Below, one piece after another: positions 25,750 through 37,251 of a DNA stretch of 52,044 bases. Under the pieces are notes generated by a model. That model saw nothing but the letters and a program-made list of their open reading frames with translations. It made no database searches and had not been told where the DNA came from. The translations under genes were made by a program, and so were the position numbers. This DNA is from Acetobacter sp. (GTDB lineage: Bacteria > Pseudomonadota > Alphaproteobacteria > RF32 > CAG-239), in contig JAMPED010000012.1 in the NCBI GenBank assembly GCA_023665325.1, positions 1 through 52,044 of the forward strand. Reading direction: 5' to 3'. Positions within the stretch are counted from its first letter, which is position 1; each line of letters starts with the position of its first letter.

Positions 25750-27399
25750 TTGAGAAGCAGAAGACAAGAATAGATTCATGCTAAAGGCTTTGATATGACT
25801 GGTCATCAGTCACTAATGGATTTGCCAAAGTCAGAATTTGAAAATCATTTTGATTCTCCTGAACAGGCAGAGAAAGAGTATGCTCGTATGCGTTTAGGAT
25901 TGAAGATGATAGATGATGCTATTCTTGATTTAGGAACTCTGAAAAAGACTGGGCGTGTAGTTGATAAGAATTATATTCTTAGCGCGCTCGGCCGCAGAGA
26001 CTTATCAACTTTGCGCCAAATATCCAATTAGTTCTATGAAATTAGCGGAATCTATAGAAGAGCTTGTGAATATCAAGCTTAGATATATCGTTATGACTGG
26101 TATATTACTCCATATCTTGATAAGGATAAAAAGTAGGAAAGTAAATTACTCAATGACTTTTCTAAAGTCTTACAATATATGGATAATTCAGAAATTAAGC
26201 GTTTACTTAATTTTATCGCTTTGGAAGTTATGAAGAATGGTGCTTATTATGGAATTATTGTAGATTTAGGAACTAAATTTACTATTCAATAGCTTCCTTG
26301 CGATTATTGCCGCAGTAGATTCAATAGTGGCTTAGACCCTGTTATAGAATTAAATATGCGGTTTTTTGACTCTTGTTTCTCAAATCCTCAATATAGATTA
26401 CGTATTTTACAGACGTTTCCTAAAGATGTTCAAAAAGCGTATATTCTATTTAAAGAAGGTAAATTACAAGGAGACTTCCCTGGAGATGGGAATGGCTGGT
26501 GGGTAATTGACCCATCTATTGGCGTAAAAATTACTTTAAATAATAGTGATTTCCCGCCTCTTGTTCAAGCTATCCCTTCTATTATTGACCTTGATGAAGC
26601 GCAAGGATTAGACAAGAAGAAAATGATGCAACAATTATTGAAGATTATTATTCAAAAGCTACCTTTAGATAAGAATGATGAACTTATCTTCGACCTTGAT
26701 GAAGCAAAAGATATCCATAATAATACAGTAGCTATGTTAAAGCGTGCTATTGGCGTCGATGTTATGACTACTTTTGCCGATGTATCTGTTGCTGACATGG
26801 CAGATAAAAATACAGCTACTACTAAGGATGATTTGGAGAGAGTAGAAAGAACAGTATTTAATAACTTCGCTACTTCTCAAAACTTGTTTAATACCGAGGG
26901 TAATGTTGCATTAGAGAAATCTGTCTTAAATGATGAAGCTTCTGTTAAAGATTTTGTATATCAATTTGAAGCACTATTAAATAAGATAGTAGATAAATTT
27001 AGTCGCGCTGGTCATTATACCTTTAGAGCTTCTATGTTAGAGACAACTATTTATAATTATAAAGATTTGTCTAAACTATATAAAGAAATGGTATAGATTG
27101 GTTATTCTAAGATGTTGCCATAGTTGGCTCTTGGTCACTCTCAATCTAGCATTATTGCTTCTGTTACTTTTGAGAACAATATCTTGCATCTTGCTGATAT
27201 TATGATTCCTCCAACCATGAGTAGCACTATGAGTCCTAAGAACAATGGGGGTTCTAATAATAATAATAATAATAATTAGAATAAACAGCAGCAATCTCAA
27301 TAGAATAATAATGAGGGTGCGGGGCGCCCAGAGAAACAGAATGACCAAAAGAGCGAAAAAACAATAGCCAATAGGTCAGCTATGGGTAAGGAGGGTTGA
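25750..27399 (+). CDS. portal protein, 549 aa
   Basis: The start is TTG 25750 with GGAGG 7 nt upstream; the frame matches the first obvious internal ATG 25795. About nine TAGs. Size, position after the terminase and features are those of a portal: an N-terminal helical stretch, a beta-rich wing with CDYCRSRF, a long stem-like helical part (LERVERTVFNNFATSQNLF), and a C-termin Gln/Asn tail (NNNNNNNQNKQQQSQQNNN) made partly of TAG. Twelve copies form the DNA gate at the capsid vertex. The TAGs in the Asn/Gln tail are strong evidence for Gln. Confidence 0.85.
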
Positions 27400-27401
27400 T
27401 T

Positions 27402-28733
27402 ATGCACGTAAGCGTTCCAATCGAGGGCACTGTTTAGGTTATTCAATCTACTCAAATCAGCCCTCTCGTAAGCAGTTGCCAGATTAAGGTTCTTTATGTT
27501 GACCATAAACCTAATCGCAATGGTACTGTAATTACAAAAAAGGTTGCCGAAAAGATAGGTAAGAATTTACCTGGTAGCCCAATCGTAGGATATTATAATG
27601 CTAGTCAAAAGGATTTTGAACAACATAACAAGGAATTTGGTTATGATGAGCAAGCTAAAAAGTATGGTTTTGTAGATACTACTAAAGCATATGGATTTGT
27701 TCCTACGGATGCAAAAGTGTGGTTTCAAGAATTCCAGGATGATGATGGTATAAAGCGTCTTTATTTATGTACCGAGGGTATTATTTGGACCGACGCATAT
27801 CCAGAATCTCAACGTATCATTTCTACTGGTAACAATCATTCAATGGAATTAAATGAACAAACTTTACAAGGAAATTGGGCGGAAGATTCAAATTCTGGTC
27901 GTAGATTTTTCATTATAAATGAAGCAATAGTAGAGAAACTTTGTATTCTTGGAGAGAACTATGAGCCTTGCTTCGAAGGCGGTCAAATCCGTAAGGAATT
28001 CTCTCTACACGATGAATTTGAAACACTGAAGCGTAGTGTCTATATGATGCAAAACGCATTAAAAGAAGGAGGCTTAAAACCTATGGAAGAGAACAAGGTT
28101 TTGGAACAGGAAACTCCAGTGGTCGAAGAGCAGCAAACTCCTACCACAGAGTTTAAAAAGGAAGAGGAAAAGAAGCCAGAGGAATCTAAAAATTCTGAGG
28201 GCAATTCTAGTAAAGAGAATACCTCTGAAACTGATAATAAATTAGAGGGCGAAAAGCCCGCAAGTGGTGATGAGAAGAAAGAAGAGGAAGAGAAGAAGGG
28301 TAAGAAGCAGTATAATCTGACTGAAATCCCCGAGTATGTTGAGCTTCTTGCAAAATATACTAATCTCCAGAATGACTTCTCTGCTTTACAGCAAGAGAAA
28401 GAAGCTCTTACCACCGAGATTGAGCCTTTGCGTACTTTTAAGCTTGAAAAAGAGCGTGAAGATAAGCAGGCTATGATTCAAAGTTTCTATATGCTTTCTG
28501 ACGAAGATAAGAAAGACGTAGTTGCTAATATTGATACTTATTCTCTCGCTGATATTGAGAGCAAGCTCTCTGTAATTTGCGTCCGCAATAAGGTCAGTTT
28601 TGCAAGTGCTGAGCAACCTCAGCAGGAAACTTCTACACTTACTTTCAATTTGAATACTGCTGTTGACCAAGATTTGGGTGCTGTTCCAGAGTGGTTAAAA
28701 GTTGCTAAACAAATTGAAAAAGAAATGAACTAA
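27402..28733 (+). CDS. prohead protease fused to scaffold, 443 aa
   Basis: ATG 27402, two nt after the portal stop; one TAG at codon 12. Residues 1-225 match clostridial phage capsid maturation proteases: KVLYVDHKPNRNGTVI, GSPIVGYYN, DTTKAYGFVPTDAKVWFQEF, NNHSMELNEQT with a conserved His/Ser pair, and EAIVEKLCILGENYEPCFEGG. Residues 235-400 are a Glu/Lys-rich scaffold with a coiled coil (ALQQEKEALTTEIEPLRTF). The protein would organise the prohead and then cut itself and the capsid. The fusion of protease and scaffold in one frame is usual for this type. Confidence 0.8.
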
Positions 28734-28752
28734 TCTAAGGAGGATATACAGA

Positions 28753-29457
28753 ATGGCTACTAAGCGTCTAAGCGAAAAGGCTACATTCGTACAGCGCGGC
28801 TACGGCCAGGTTGAACCTAACCATTTGGCTGCTCGTCGTACTGGACAAATCTATGCTCAGTTACCTGCCGACCCAAGCATTAGCGTGCTTGAGAATGGTC
28901 AGTTTGCAATTTATGACTATGCCCACAAGGTTGTTACTACTGGTAAGGCCACTGTTAATTTGGCCGACGGCGATGATGGCACCAGCAAGGGCGAGTACAT
29001 GCTCGTTTTGAACGAGGTTAAGCTTTACAAGGACCGTGAGCAGTATGAAGATTTTGCTCTAAAGAAGGAAGACTATTACCACAGTCTCTACTCTCCAATC
29101 GGTCAGCATGATTCCACTTTGCAGACTATCCTTAGCTTTGCTGGTCAGGCAAACGTTGAGGGTGACCGCAATACTCCTTTTGCAATTCAGGTTCCAGGTT
29201 TTGACCAGAGTCCTGTAATGCCAGAGGGCACCACAATGGTTCCTCGTCTTTTGAGAACTTATGTTGGTGATATTATGACTACAAATACTATCGTTGCCGA
29301 GCCAGGCTCCCTTAAGGTTGGCGATATTCTTACTGTTGGCACCGATGGTTATTTAACTAAGGGTACTCCAGCTGATGGCGATATCGCATGGCAAGTTGCT
29401 TTGGTTTATACTCTTGCCGATAATCAGCCCGCAGTTAAGATTGTACGTATCGCTTGA
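28753..29457 (+). CDS. probable capsid decoration/stabilisation protein, 234 aa
   Basis: ATG 28753 with AAGGAGG 9-10 nt upstream; TGA stop; no TAG and codon use of a highly expressed gene (GGT, GTT, CGT). Beta-rich sequence with IYDYAHKVVTTGKATVNLADGDDG and a C-terminal SLKVGDILTVGTDGYLTKG barrel. Position between protease/scaffold and major capsid fits a decoration or auxiliary head protein. It lacks the HK97 signature, so it is not the main shell subunit. Confidence 0.7.
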   Translation: MATKRLSEKATFVQRGYGQVEPNHLAARRTGQIYAQLPADPSISVLENGQFAIYDYAHKVVTTGKATVNLADGDDGTSKGEYMLVLNEVKLYKDREQYEDFALKKEDYYHSLYSPIGQHDSTLQTILSFAGQANVEGDRNTPFAIQVPGFDQSPVMPEGTTMVPRLLRTYVGDIMTTNTIVAEPGSLKVGDILTVGTDGYLTKGTPADGDIAWQVALVYTLADNQPAVKIVRIA

Positions 29458-29476
29458 TAGGAAGGAGAGATAAATA

Positions 29477-30544
29477 ATGTTGCCTATTGAACAAGTAAAG
29501 GCCCTTATGAAGGTTGTTGCTAAGGCAAGCACTGATACTTCTGCACCTATCGCATACAGCCAGGATGGCCAGAACACTGTTAACTTAACTTATGCCGCTG
29601 CTCAGGAAACTCTGCGTAAAGAGTTGATGGAGTTGGGCGGAACTAACGCTCTATATCGTGAGAACAAAAATACTATCTTCTCTCTTGTTGAAGATACTGT
29701 ATCTGAGGTTCTTCCTATTCGTGTCATGGACCGCTATAAGCAGTTTGCTGAGACCCGTACCTTTAAGCAGGGCGAGCAGATTGTGTTTACCCGCCGCATG
29801 GGTGCTACCCGTGGTAAGCAGTTCGTAACCCGTGCTGCATTGGCTGGTATCTATGAAGTATTCAAGCTTGGCGGACAGAGCTTTGAGATTCGTACCGCTG
29901 CTATCGGCGCAGCTTGCCAGATTCAATTCGAGGAGTTCCTTGATGGTCGCGCAGACTTCGCTGAGGTTTTGAATATTATCATGGAAGGTATGGACGAGTG
30001 GATTTATCGTGAGATTGCTCGTTCTCTGATGTCTTCTATTGACTAGCTTCCTGTTGCTAACAAGGTTGTTACTAACGGTTTCAAGGTAGAGGCTATGGAC
30101 CACTTGCTCCAGACTGCTGCAGCTTATGGTCGTCCTACTATTTATTGTACCTACGAGTTCGCAGTAAAGATTATGCCTAATGCAGATATGATTTCTGATT
30201 CTATGCGTGATAAGCTGTGGACCGAGGGTTATCTTGGTTCTTTCCATGGTGCTCCTATCATTGTTCTACCTCAATCCTTTACTGATGGTAGCAATAGCAC
30301 CAAGGTTATTGACCCAGGTTTCTGTTGGGTAATTCCTTCTGGCGCTGACGGCAAGCCCGTTAAGATTGCCTTCGAGGGTACTGCTCAGTCTCGTGACCGC
30401 GAGAATGAAGACTGGTCTCGTGACTTCCAGATTTACCAGAAGGTCGGTGTTGGTGTAATGCTCACTAACAACATTTGCTCTTATGTAGATACCTCTCTGG
30501 TTGGTCAGCTTAATAACAACATTACTGACCAGTGGAAGGACTAA
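29477..30544 (+). CDS. major capsid protein, 355 aa
   Basis: ATG 29477 with GGAGAG upstream; one TAG at 30044-30046 read as Gln; TAA stop. HK97-type layout: N-terminal arm, a spine helix region (EVLNIIMEGMDEWIYREIARSLMSSI), the central domain with RPTIYCTYEFAVKIMPNADM, and a C-terminal P-domain strand (GFCWVIPSGADGKPVKIAFEG). Codon choice is highly biased, as expected for the most abundant phage protein, and TAG occurs only once. A strong terminator follows at 30565. Confidence 0.85.
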
Positions 30545-30564
30545 TTAAATAAATAAGCACACCT

Positions 30565-30601
30565 AAAGGGGAGAGGGGTTTTCCCCTACTCCCCTTTTAT
30601 T
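30565..30601 (+). terminator. terminator after the major capsid gene
   Basis: AAAGGGGAG (30565-30573) pairs with CTCCCCTTTT (30589-30598) around an inner GGGG/CCCC stem, followed by ATTTATT. It should reduce transcription of the connector genes relative to capsid. Confidence 0.85.
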
Positions 30602-30628
30602 TATTATTGAGATAAAGGAGTTAATAAA

Positions 30629-31183
30629 ATGGACGCAAATACTAAGGTGAAAGTTATCAATCGTAGTACTGGAAAAGTCTACTATACAGTTCCAGAAATG
30701 AATATTAACCGTGAATTTAATCCTAATGAACCTAAGATGGTTCCTGTGGAGGAGATTGCGGCTGTATGTCAGCAGACCGGTGGACGCGCTTTATTCTATC
30801 ATTATCTTTAGATTGAGAGCGACGAAGTTTTCCACGAGGCCGTAAATATGGAAGAGCAACCAGAATATTGGTTGACGGCAGATATGATTCCTTCTTGGTT
30901 ATTGACCAGTACAATGGATGAATTTACTGATGCTCTAAAGTATGCTCCAGAGGGAGTAAAAGATTTGATTAAAGAGCAGGCTGTAAAGACTAAGTTGTCT
31001 GACATGAACAAGAGAGAAGCTATTAAGGAAATCCTTAATTTTGACGTTACTTTTGGTATCTCTGCTATGGAGCCAGAAACTCCTGAAGAGAAAGCCGCTG
31101 CCGCAAACTCTACTTCTATTAACACTGGACGTAAGACTGCACCTAACTATAAGATTACTGCACCTAAGAAAACAACTGAATAA
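30629..31183 (+). CDS. head-tail region protein, 184 aa
   Basis: ATG 30629 with AAAGGAG upstream; one TAG at 30809. N-terminal part is a beta domain (TKVKVINRSTGKVYYTVPEMN), followed by helices (WLTADMIPSWLLTSTMDEFTDALKYAPEGV) and a low-complexity Thr/Lys tail. The first gene after the capsid gene in phages of this type is often a capsid-associated or head-completion protein; family not recognised beyond context. Confidence 0.65.
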
Positions 31184-31196
31184 AGGAGGTTAAACT

Positions 31197-31769
31197 GTGG
31201 GAACCCCCTTTAGTGTAATATATGACCGCTTCCTCGGCAAGATTACAGATGATATGTATTTTGAATGGACAAGAGAGGATACTGAAGCTGACTTACAGAA
31301 TATTCTGATGGATGCTATACCACTATTTGAGTTTCCTCTTTTTGACCTGTTTGATTACGGAGAAGTGGAAATTGATGCTCCTCAGAGAGATTGTTGTTGT
31401 TCTATAACAGATTTAGATAATCCTCCAGAGAAGCAGACTCAAATGCAATATAATTGCGAACTCACACCAGAGGAAATTAACCTTCTCGCTGTGTTGATGT
31501 ATAATACGTGGCTATAGCGCCAAATAGCTTCGATTGAGAATACTCGTATGAAGTATTCTGGTAGTGACTTTAAGATGACTTCTCAAGCTAACCATTTAGA
31601 TAAGTTAATGAAGTTAAAGCAAGAAGCTGAGCGACAAGCTCATCACTTGCAGCGACTTTACAAGCGCCGCAGAATTAACGGAGATAAGTCCAAGGGACAA
31701 TATAAGTCTAATTGGTCTTCCGTTATGGAAAAGAGTGTTTTTGGTGATAACCCAGTTCCCTGGAATTGA
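31197..31769 (+). CDS. head-tail adaptor-like protein, 190 aa
   Basis: GTG 31197 with AAAGGAGG upstream; one TAG; TGA stop. Helical with DRFLGKITDDMYFEWTREDTEADLQNILMDAIPLFEFP at the start, typical of the first connector (Ad1/gp6-like) that docks under the portal. A CCCS stretch in the middle is odd for a structural protein. The C-terminus is basic (KQEAERQAHHLQRLYKRRRING). Confidence 0.65.
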
Positions 31770-32058
31770 AATCCCCGAATCCTCTGTACAAAATGAACAA
31801 AAGCGCTTAACTAATCAAATTTGGAAACTCATTCCTATGAAAGAGAATGAGGAAGATTGGAAGAATCATCTAGACACTATTATTGAAGAGGTAGCAGGAT
31901 TAGGAAAGGTATTAGTAGTTGTGGAAGATTCTAACTTTCTTATTCTACTTTCCAAACTCGCAGGATTAACCGACGAGGTTTGTGAGAATTTCATGCTTTA
32001 TCGCAAAACCGTGTTTCGCTGCATTGACTTACTAAACAAGGTTCTAAATCATGAATAA
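31735..32058 (+). CDS. hypothetical connector-region protein, 107 aa
   Basis: Frame overlapping the end of the adaptor gene by 35 nt; start GTG 31735 or slightly downstream. Helix-rich (VQNEQKRLTNQIWKLIPMKENEEDWKNHLDTIIEEVAG, FLILLSKLAGLTDEVCENFMLYRKTVF). No TAG. Its overlap with both neighbours shows it is in the same operon. Possibly head-closure or a non-structural assembly factor. Confidence 0.6.
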   Translation: MFLVITQFPGIEIPESSVQNEQKRLTNQIWKLIPMKENEEDWKNHLDTIIEEVAGLGKVLVVVEDSNFLILLSKLAGLTDEVCENFMLYRKTVFRCIDLLNKVLNHE

Positions 32059-33052
32059 TTTAGATTTAATGCGGAAACGCTTAGAGTTTCAAGGCGGAAT
32101 AAAGCAAGAGGAAAGAATGATTCAAGACAAGTATAAAACCTTCCTTAAAACACTACAATACTCCTATTAGGGTTGTGACGTACATCTTGTTCAACCATAT
32201 GAAAGATGTTATGCAATAGACCCATTTGAGGATTTAAAGGTAATGGACCAAGGTCCACAATGGCGTGCCTTAATCAATCCTGATAAAGTTAAACAAGACC
32301 ATGATGATAAAATCCTTTCTATTGATTACGCCGCTGGGTTTAGGCCTGGCGACGTTTTCACTTGGGAGGGAACTAATACATAGTGGTTAATATATCTCCA
32401 AGCCTTAACTGAAGATGCTTATTTTAGGGGCGAAATTCGTCTCTGTAAGTATTTGATAAAATTTAAGGATGAACAAGGAGTGCCGCGTTATACCTGGGCC
32501 GCAATTCGAGGTCCTGTAGAAACGCAGATTGAGTCTATTCAAAAGAATTAGATTAGAATAGACAGACCTAATCTAAGTCTTAATATTCTTATGCCGAAGA
32601 ATGAATATACACTTTAGGCTTTTGATAGATATAAAAGATTTTTGTTTGCGGGACGAGCTTGGCAAGTACAAGTACCTGATTCGATTAGTATAACTAATAT
32701 AATTGAAGTATCTGCAGAAGAATATTATATAGACAAAGATAAAGACAATGTAACTGAAGAAATTGCCAATGGACTTGAGATTCAAAAACAAGACCCAAAT
32801 AAGCATATTTGCGGGCCAGTAATCAAGGGTGAAACTTTCATTAAACCTAAGATTGAAGAGCTCTATACTGCTCCATTACCCGGCGGTAAATGGTGTATTA
32901 AAGAGGAAAATGTCCCAGTGTGCTTAAAATCTATATCTGCGACAGAAGCAAGAGTCAAGTGGCAGAAAACTACTCACGGACAATTTACGCTCACTTGGAC
33001 TAATGGTGAGCAGACTCTTGAAAAGATAATCGTAGTAGAGTCATTGTTCTGA
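32051..33052 (+). CDS. neck/head-closure protein, 333 aa
   Basis: ATG 32051 overlaps the previous gene by 8 nt; four TAGs; TGA stop. Beta-rich: GFRPGDVFTWEGTNTQWLIYLQALTEDAYFRGEI has the pattern of phage stopper/head-closure proteins (R-x-GDxF-x-W-x-x-x-x-W-L), and the C-terminal ISATEARVKWQKTTHGQFTLTW looks like an Ig-like domain. This family is typically placed between connector and tail genes in Clostridia siphophages. Confidence 0.65.
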
Positions 33053-33074
33053 TATAGATAGGAGATAAAGGATT

Positions 33075-33620
33075 ATGAAGCATCAATCTTACGAATTCCC
33101 CAAATCAAGTTTTTTAGGGATAGCTAAAGACACATCCTTAATAGTAGAAAGAATACTTAGTAATAAAAAAGTATTAAGATTACTCTATTATACCTCCCCC
33201 GATTGTTTACAATGGGGACCAGATAAAGACCTAACCCCTTTACAAGTTAAGAATCTCTTTACTACTAATTAGATATCGAATATACCTCGTTTAAAAGTTG
33301 ACCCAGATTTCAAAAATTATTTGAGAATAAATTTTGATGATTTTACTCCTAACGCATCGAATACTTTTTATAGAGACCATATTGTAGAAATAAAGATTAT
33401 TTGCCATTTTGATAATTGGAATTTACACGATTTTGAAACAAGACCCTATAGAATAGCTGGAGAGATTGATTCTATGTTAGACGGGTAGCATCTTACTGGA
33501 ATTGGGTTACTTTAGTTTTTAGGGGCAAATTAGAATATTTATGATAATGAATTTGGTGGAATTACTTTAAGATATTTGGCTATTCGTGGTAATGAAGATA
33601 AGGTTAATCCTCTTGAATAA
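33075..33620 (+). CDS. tail completion-like protein, 181 aa
   Basis: ATG 33075 with AGGAG about 12 nt upstream; four TAGs; TAA stop shared with the next ATG. Sequence FYRDHIVEIKIICHFDNWNLHDFETRPYRIAGEIDSMLDG (in parts) is a beta-alpha-beta domain like the tail-terminator/completion proteins that cap the tail tube. Context supports this; sequence alone is weak. Confidence 0.6.
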
Positions 33621-34423
33621 TGGATATCCGTTTAGCTTTGATGGCTGGAACAGATATTCCCATTCCAGAAATTTAGTTAACGATGCATCAACCACGAATA
33701 AAAGAAATCGCGCTTATGGGCGAGACAGACTTCTTTTCTGCGGCGCAATATATATGCCTTTAGAAAGAATACCTTATTCAGGACGAAAGTCTTTTGGCGA
33801 CTATGAACAATTTTCAAGTTTTAATGAAAGTGATAGAGCAACAATAGACTTCTGAAAAGAAGGCTGCTCTAATGACTTTACTTGCACTTTTGTTTCCAGA
33901 TTACTCTACCTTTATGACACCTAACAGTATACTTTTGAGGAATACTGAATCAAAAGAAACTGTAATGATTGACGCAAACAACTTTGAAATCTTGTAGAAT
34001 ACAATTCGAGAAGTCTTATGTATCAGCTCTATGTTCCAAGGTGATAATGTTGTATATAATCCAGCTAATGCCGCAGCTAAGCGAATTGCTGATAAAATTA
34101 TGGAGGGTCGTCGTAAAGTAGCAGAAATCAATAGTAAGAAACAAGGTGGAAGTATTCTATCGCGGTATATTTCTATCTTAACTGTGGGTATAGGCTCGAT
34201 GTCATTAGAAGATAATCTTTCTCTTACGTTATATCAACTCTTTGATTTGGTACAGCGTTATACTGCATGGTTAGATTGGGATATAGATATGCGGCGACGC
34301 CTCGCTGGTGATAAACCTAAGAGCGAGGTAGATAACTGGATGCGAGATTTGTATTCTAAAGATGACAATGCCGCATTTACTACAAAGAACACATCCGACT
34401 TAGTGAAAATTTATAATAAATAA
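33620..34423 (+). CDS. hypothetical tail-region protein, 267 aa
   Basis: Coupled by TAATG overlap with the previous gene; four TAGs. N-terminal IPEIQLTMHQPRIKEIALMGETDFFSAAQYI resembles the opening of tail assembly chaperones/Gp15-like proteins (I-x-QP-x-IKEIxxxGE-x-x-F). The rest is helical and basic (KRIADKIMEGRRKVAEINSKKQG). It directly precedes the tail tube gene. Either a chaperone or a tail-associated structural protein. Confidence 0.6.
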
Positions 34424-34437
34424 GGAGGAAACAACTT

Positions 34438-35805
34438 ATGAGATTTGGCGTACGCGAAATTTGCGATGTTGTGCTTCGTGCTAAGGCAAAGCAGACACTC
34501 GGTTCTCGCACTTTCTATAAGAACGAGCCAGTTCTTTATTTCAATACTCTAAAGACTTCCAGTCTCGAAGGCGCTTCTACCACTGTATATGCTCAGGGTG
34601 GTCGCGGTAACCCCCGCCTAATCGCTTGGGAGGGTGAGCGTACTCTTACCTTCACTATGGAAGATGCTCTGTTGAGCGCTGAGAGCTTCGCCATCCTGTC
34701 TGGCGCTGGCTTGGTCGCTGCAACTGAAGATGCTCCAATTTACGTTCACACTACCGACCAAGTCCAAGCTACTGCTCCTAATGTATTTACAGTTGAGGGC
34801 AAAGCTTGCTGGAATCGTGGTCGCAATGGCACTGGCGAGTTTGCAGATAATGATTACTACCACGCTGAAGCAGATATCTTCTGCATGAAGCTTGATGATA
34901 ACGGCGAAATCGCTTCTGAACCTTGCGTTCCTGCTACTGTTTCTCACGACGAGAATGGTAATACTGTTATCGTATGTAAAGCTGGTGGCGGCGTAGAGAC
35001 TGGCGATATCGTATTTGTAGACTACTATGTAAAGCGCACTGGTAAGGCTCAGACCATTGAGATTACTGCTGATAAGTTTGGTGGTAACTACTACCTCGAG
35101 GCTTCTACTCTATTCCGTCGTGAGGCTGACGGTGTTGATATGCCTGCTGAATTTGTAATTCCTAACTGCAAGATTCAGTCTAACTTCACCTTTACTATGG
35201 CTTCTAGCGGTGATCCATCTACCTTTACTTTCACTATTGATGCTTTCCCCGATTACACCAAGTTTGACAGAACTCACAAGGTTCTTGCCGCTATCCAGGT
35301 GATTGAGGACGCCGACGAGAATAGTGATGAGATTTATCGTGATATGTGCGGCGATACCGAGCATGACGATATTCCAGAGCCTAATAAGGTTGAGGGTGTA
35401 ACTAAGCATGCCGATGCTAAGAACGTATCTGTAGCAAGAGTTGGTAACACTATTAGTGTAAGCGGCTTTGCTAAGGGCGACGAGTACGATAAGAACTTGT
35501 TCGATGATGACGGTTCCAGAAAGGTCAAGGGTGTCCAAGTTGAGATTGCTATCCCAGATGGATTCACTAATGATGTAACCATTACTACTACCAACCCAGG
35601 TCTTGCTTATTATGAGGGTGACGATAATATCACTCACTTAGGCAGCACTTGGACTAAGGAAGCTAAGTACGCTACACTTCCTGCTGGAGAGACTCTTGCG
35701 GTTATTGTTACCGATAAGAAGGGCACTATCTCTACTGAGTTTAAGAGCGGAGACAAGACTGAGAAGTACACTATCCTCAATAGTGTCAACTTCATTTCTG
35801 AGTAA
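34438..35805 (+). CDS. major tail tube protein, 455 aa
   Basis: ATG 34438 with AAGGAGG 9 nt upstream; TAA; no TAG at all in 455 codons. Strongly biased codon use like the capsid gene. N-terminal two thirds are the beta-sandwich tube domain (WEGERTLTFTMEDALLSAESFAILSGAG, FTFTMASSGDPSTFTFTIDAFPDYT); the last 120 residues (AKNVSVARVGNTISVSGF ... NVSITTTNPGLAYYEG-like) are an added Ig-like domain that may decorate the tube. Terminator follows at once, allowing high expression. Confidence 0.8.
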   Translation: MRFGVREICDVVLRAKAKQTLGSRTFYKNEPVLYFNTLKTSSLEGASTTVYAQGGRGNPRLIAWEGERTLTFTMEDALLSAESFAILSGAGLVAATEDAPIYVHTTDQVQATAPNVFTVEGKACWNRGRNGTGEFADNDYYHAEADIFCMKLDDNGEIASEPCVPATVSHDENGNTVIVCKAGGGVETGDIVFVDYYVKRTGKAQTIEITADKFGGNYYLEASTLFRREADGVDMPAEFVIPNCKIQSNFTFTMASSGDPSTFTFTIDAFPDYTKFDRTHKVLAAIQVIEDADENSDEIYRDMCGDTEHDDIPEPNKVEGVTKHADAKNVSVARVGNTISVSGFAKGDEYDKNLFDDDGSRKVKGVQVEIAIPDGFTNDVTITTTNPGLAYYEGDDNITHLGSTWTKEAKYATLPAGETLAVIVTDKKGTISTEFKSGDKTEKYTILNSVNFISE

Positions 35806-35810
35806 TTATA

Positions 35811-35839
35811 AAAGGGAGAACTTCGGTTCTCCCTTTTTC
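35811..35839 (+). terminator. terminator after the tail tube gene
   Basis: AAAGGGAGAAC (35811-35821), TTCG loop, GTTCTCCCTTT then TTCTTG. Confidence 0.9.
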
Positions 35840-35862
35840 TTGTTATAAAGGAGATAATATTT

Positions 35863-37251
35863 ATGGAATTTGTTTTTGAAGGGTATCCAAATATACATGG
35901 AAAATAGGAACATTATGAGGGGGGGGTATTAACATAGTAGATGAAGGGAGACGATTTTTAGAATATAAAAAGTAGGTATTTATCTACTATTAAAACTTAG
36001 CTAATGTCTCAATAGGGAGGAGATTAGCAAACATTCTTAAAAGGATTATAGGATGCTCAATTTGAAAATATAGAACAAGAAATAGAAAACCAAATTGCTT
36101 CTATTTATAATAATTTTGCTGGTAATATCGGTGTTCAATATAAGAATATTTCTATAGCTTTAGCAAGCGGTATTAAAAATCATGACTAGACTAAAGTTTT
36201 AACAGCTCTAAATAAGCTAATTGATTTATTTAAAGCTGGGGATAATACTATGGGCTTGATAAAAGAGATAAATGGATTATAGCCAATTTCAGTAGAATTA
36301 TATGAATTACTCGGGATAGAAAATTTAATTACTGCTGTTAATCGTCTGGAATCGGGAGAACTGAAATATAGCGCCAACTGGATAAATGGATTATTAACTC
36401 CCTCTTCTGAAGTTTTAGCATCATATATTGATATAATGGCTAATAATGTCGCAGATGATTAGGTCATAGCGTTTCTGCAAAAATCTCAATTAGGCACTCA
36501 ATCTTCTAAAGTTACTGTAAATTTTGGTAAAGGTAGATAGAAGGCTGTTGAAACTAAATCTGCAGATATTAGTTTATCAAATATCAAATTTTCTACAACT
36601 GTGAACCTTAATCCTGATAATGTTACTACAAATATTACGTTTAATGTAGATTCGTATGCAACAGTCAAAGCTTATAGAACTAAATCTGCTACCGCAAAAA
36701 TGATTAGTTATGCTGGATAGAATGCGATAGCCATGAATATCCTTTAGAAAATATATGGTTCATCTGAATTAACTAATTATCAACTTTATAATACTTTAGC
36801 GTTCCACAATAATATAGGAGATTTAGGTAAGAATTACAGAATTATACGTTCTGATATGGTCGCAGAAATGGCAGAAAAATACATAATAGGTTACTCAGTT
36901 GAATAGGCTCAAAGAATCATAATTCATAATTATAAAGCCTATCCTGTTTTGTCTGTATTGGCTTCTATAGCAAAGTAGGCTAGTGAAAGAACGGCTTCTG
37001 GAGATACTTAGTATATTGGAAATGCTATATTTAATATTAGTTTTGATAATATTTATAAAATATTCAACACATGGAAAAGTGGAGATGGCTCTCCGAATGA
37101 ACTTAAATTATCTCGTATTAAAGAAACAAAAGCAGCAATAGATAATGCATCTACTAGAGGCTTTCTTAATTTTAATTAGCTTAATAAATATCTCACAACG
37201 CAAAATGAAGAAGGAATTTCTTTAGATAAGATAGTACCAAAAATTTCTTGA
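35863..37251 (+). CDS. unknown protein hidden by 18 in-frame TAGs, 462 aa
   Basis: Under the standard code this 1.4-kb stretch looks empty. With TAG as Gln, one frame runs from ATG 35863 (AAAGGAG upstream) to TGA 37249-37251. About 18 of 30 glutamines use TAG, by far the highest share in the window. The product is soluble: a helical N-terminal half (QQMKGDDFQNIKSRYLSTIKTQLMSQQGGDQQTF in parts; FLKGLQDAQFENIEQEIENQI), a central beta domain (VTVNFGKGRQKAVETKSADI, STTVNLNPDNVTTNITFNVDSY) and a helical C-terminus. Placed between tail tube and the chaperone candidate. No family recognised. Confidence 0.8.

Noticed and set aside
35863..37251. Interpretation as a decayed pseudogene full of stop codons
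   Set aside because: All 18 interruptions are TAG, none TAA or TGA, the frame is otherwise intact, and neighbours show the same pattern in proteins that must be functional.
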